Assembly (NCBI GenBank): GCA_019242065.1
Contig: JAFAWJ010000065.1
Location: 1 to 5,646 of the forward strand
Direction of reading: 5' to 3'
DNA from: Chloroflexota bacterium
Lineage (GTDB): Bacteria > Chloroflexota > UBA6077 > CF-72
Length of the DNA: 5,646 bases
Shown here: piece after piece, positions 5,614 to 5,646 of the stretch
Numbering within the stretch: the stretch's first letter is position 1
Layout of the letters: each line of letters opens with the position of its first letter
Translations under genes and position numbers: made by a program
The notes under the pieces: model-generated
Databases searched by the model: none
Seen by the model: only the letters and a program-made list of their open reading frames with translations
Told to the model about the DNA's origin: nothing

Positions 5614-5646
5614 TAGCATGAGCGTGTAGTGTGCGACCCGAGCTTC

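Overview
The window comes from a high-GC bacterial chromosome or contig. Its genes strongly favour G or C at the third codon position and use ordinary Shine-Dalgarno sites. Nothing identifies the taxon: there is no rRNA, tRNA or lineage marker. No insertion sequence, phage gene, CRISPR array or plasmid function is visible. The content suits an aerobic soil or water heterotroph that scavenges aromatic and organosulfur compounds.

Positions 1-2829 hold a plus-strand catabolic block: the C-terminal part of a D-2-hydroxyacid dehydrogenase, a short single-domain intradiol ring-cleavage dioxygenase (start placed at 460 by its ribosome-binding site), and a FAD-dependent aromatic hydroxylase of the PheA/TfdB type. 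A hydroxylase beside an intradiol dioxygenase suggests hydroxylation of an aromatic substrate followed by ortho-type ring opening. The substrate cannot be read from the sequence, and no maleylacetate reductase or muconate cycloisomerase lies in the window.

Positions 2781-3139 hold a probable 62-residue minus-strand gene with a strong Shine-Dalgarno sequence. It overlaps the 3' end of the hydroxylase gene tail to tail. Between it and the next gene is a spacer with a perfect 13-bp palindrome, alternating 5-base stems and an 11-bp-phased direct repeat.

Positions 3146-3856 encode a maleate isomerase/Asp-Glu racemase superfamily protein with no cysteine at all, although the family's known catalysis depends on cysteines. 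This is the most unusual gene here.

Positions 3881-5514 form a minus-strand pair: ssuD (FMNH2-dependent alkanesulfonate monooxygenase, with every active-site residue I could align conserved) followed 17 bp later by a LigT-like 2H phosphoesterase. The AT-rich leader upstream of ssuD (5571-5613) carries an 18-bp near-palindrome and repeated GACTAA units, and is the likely control region. The ssuD partners (SsuE reductase, SsuABC transporter) are not in the window.
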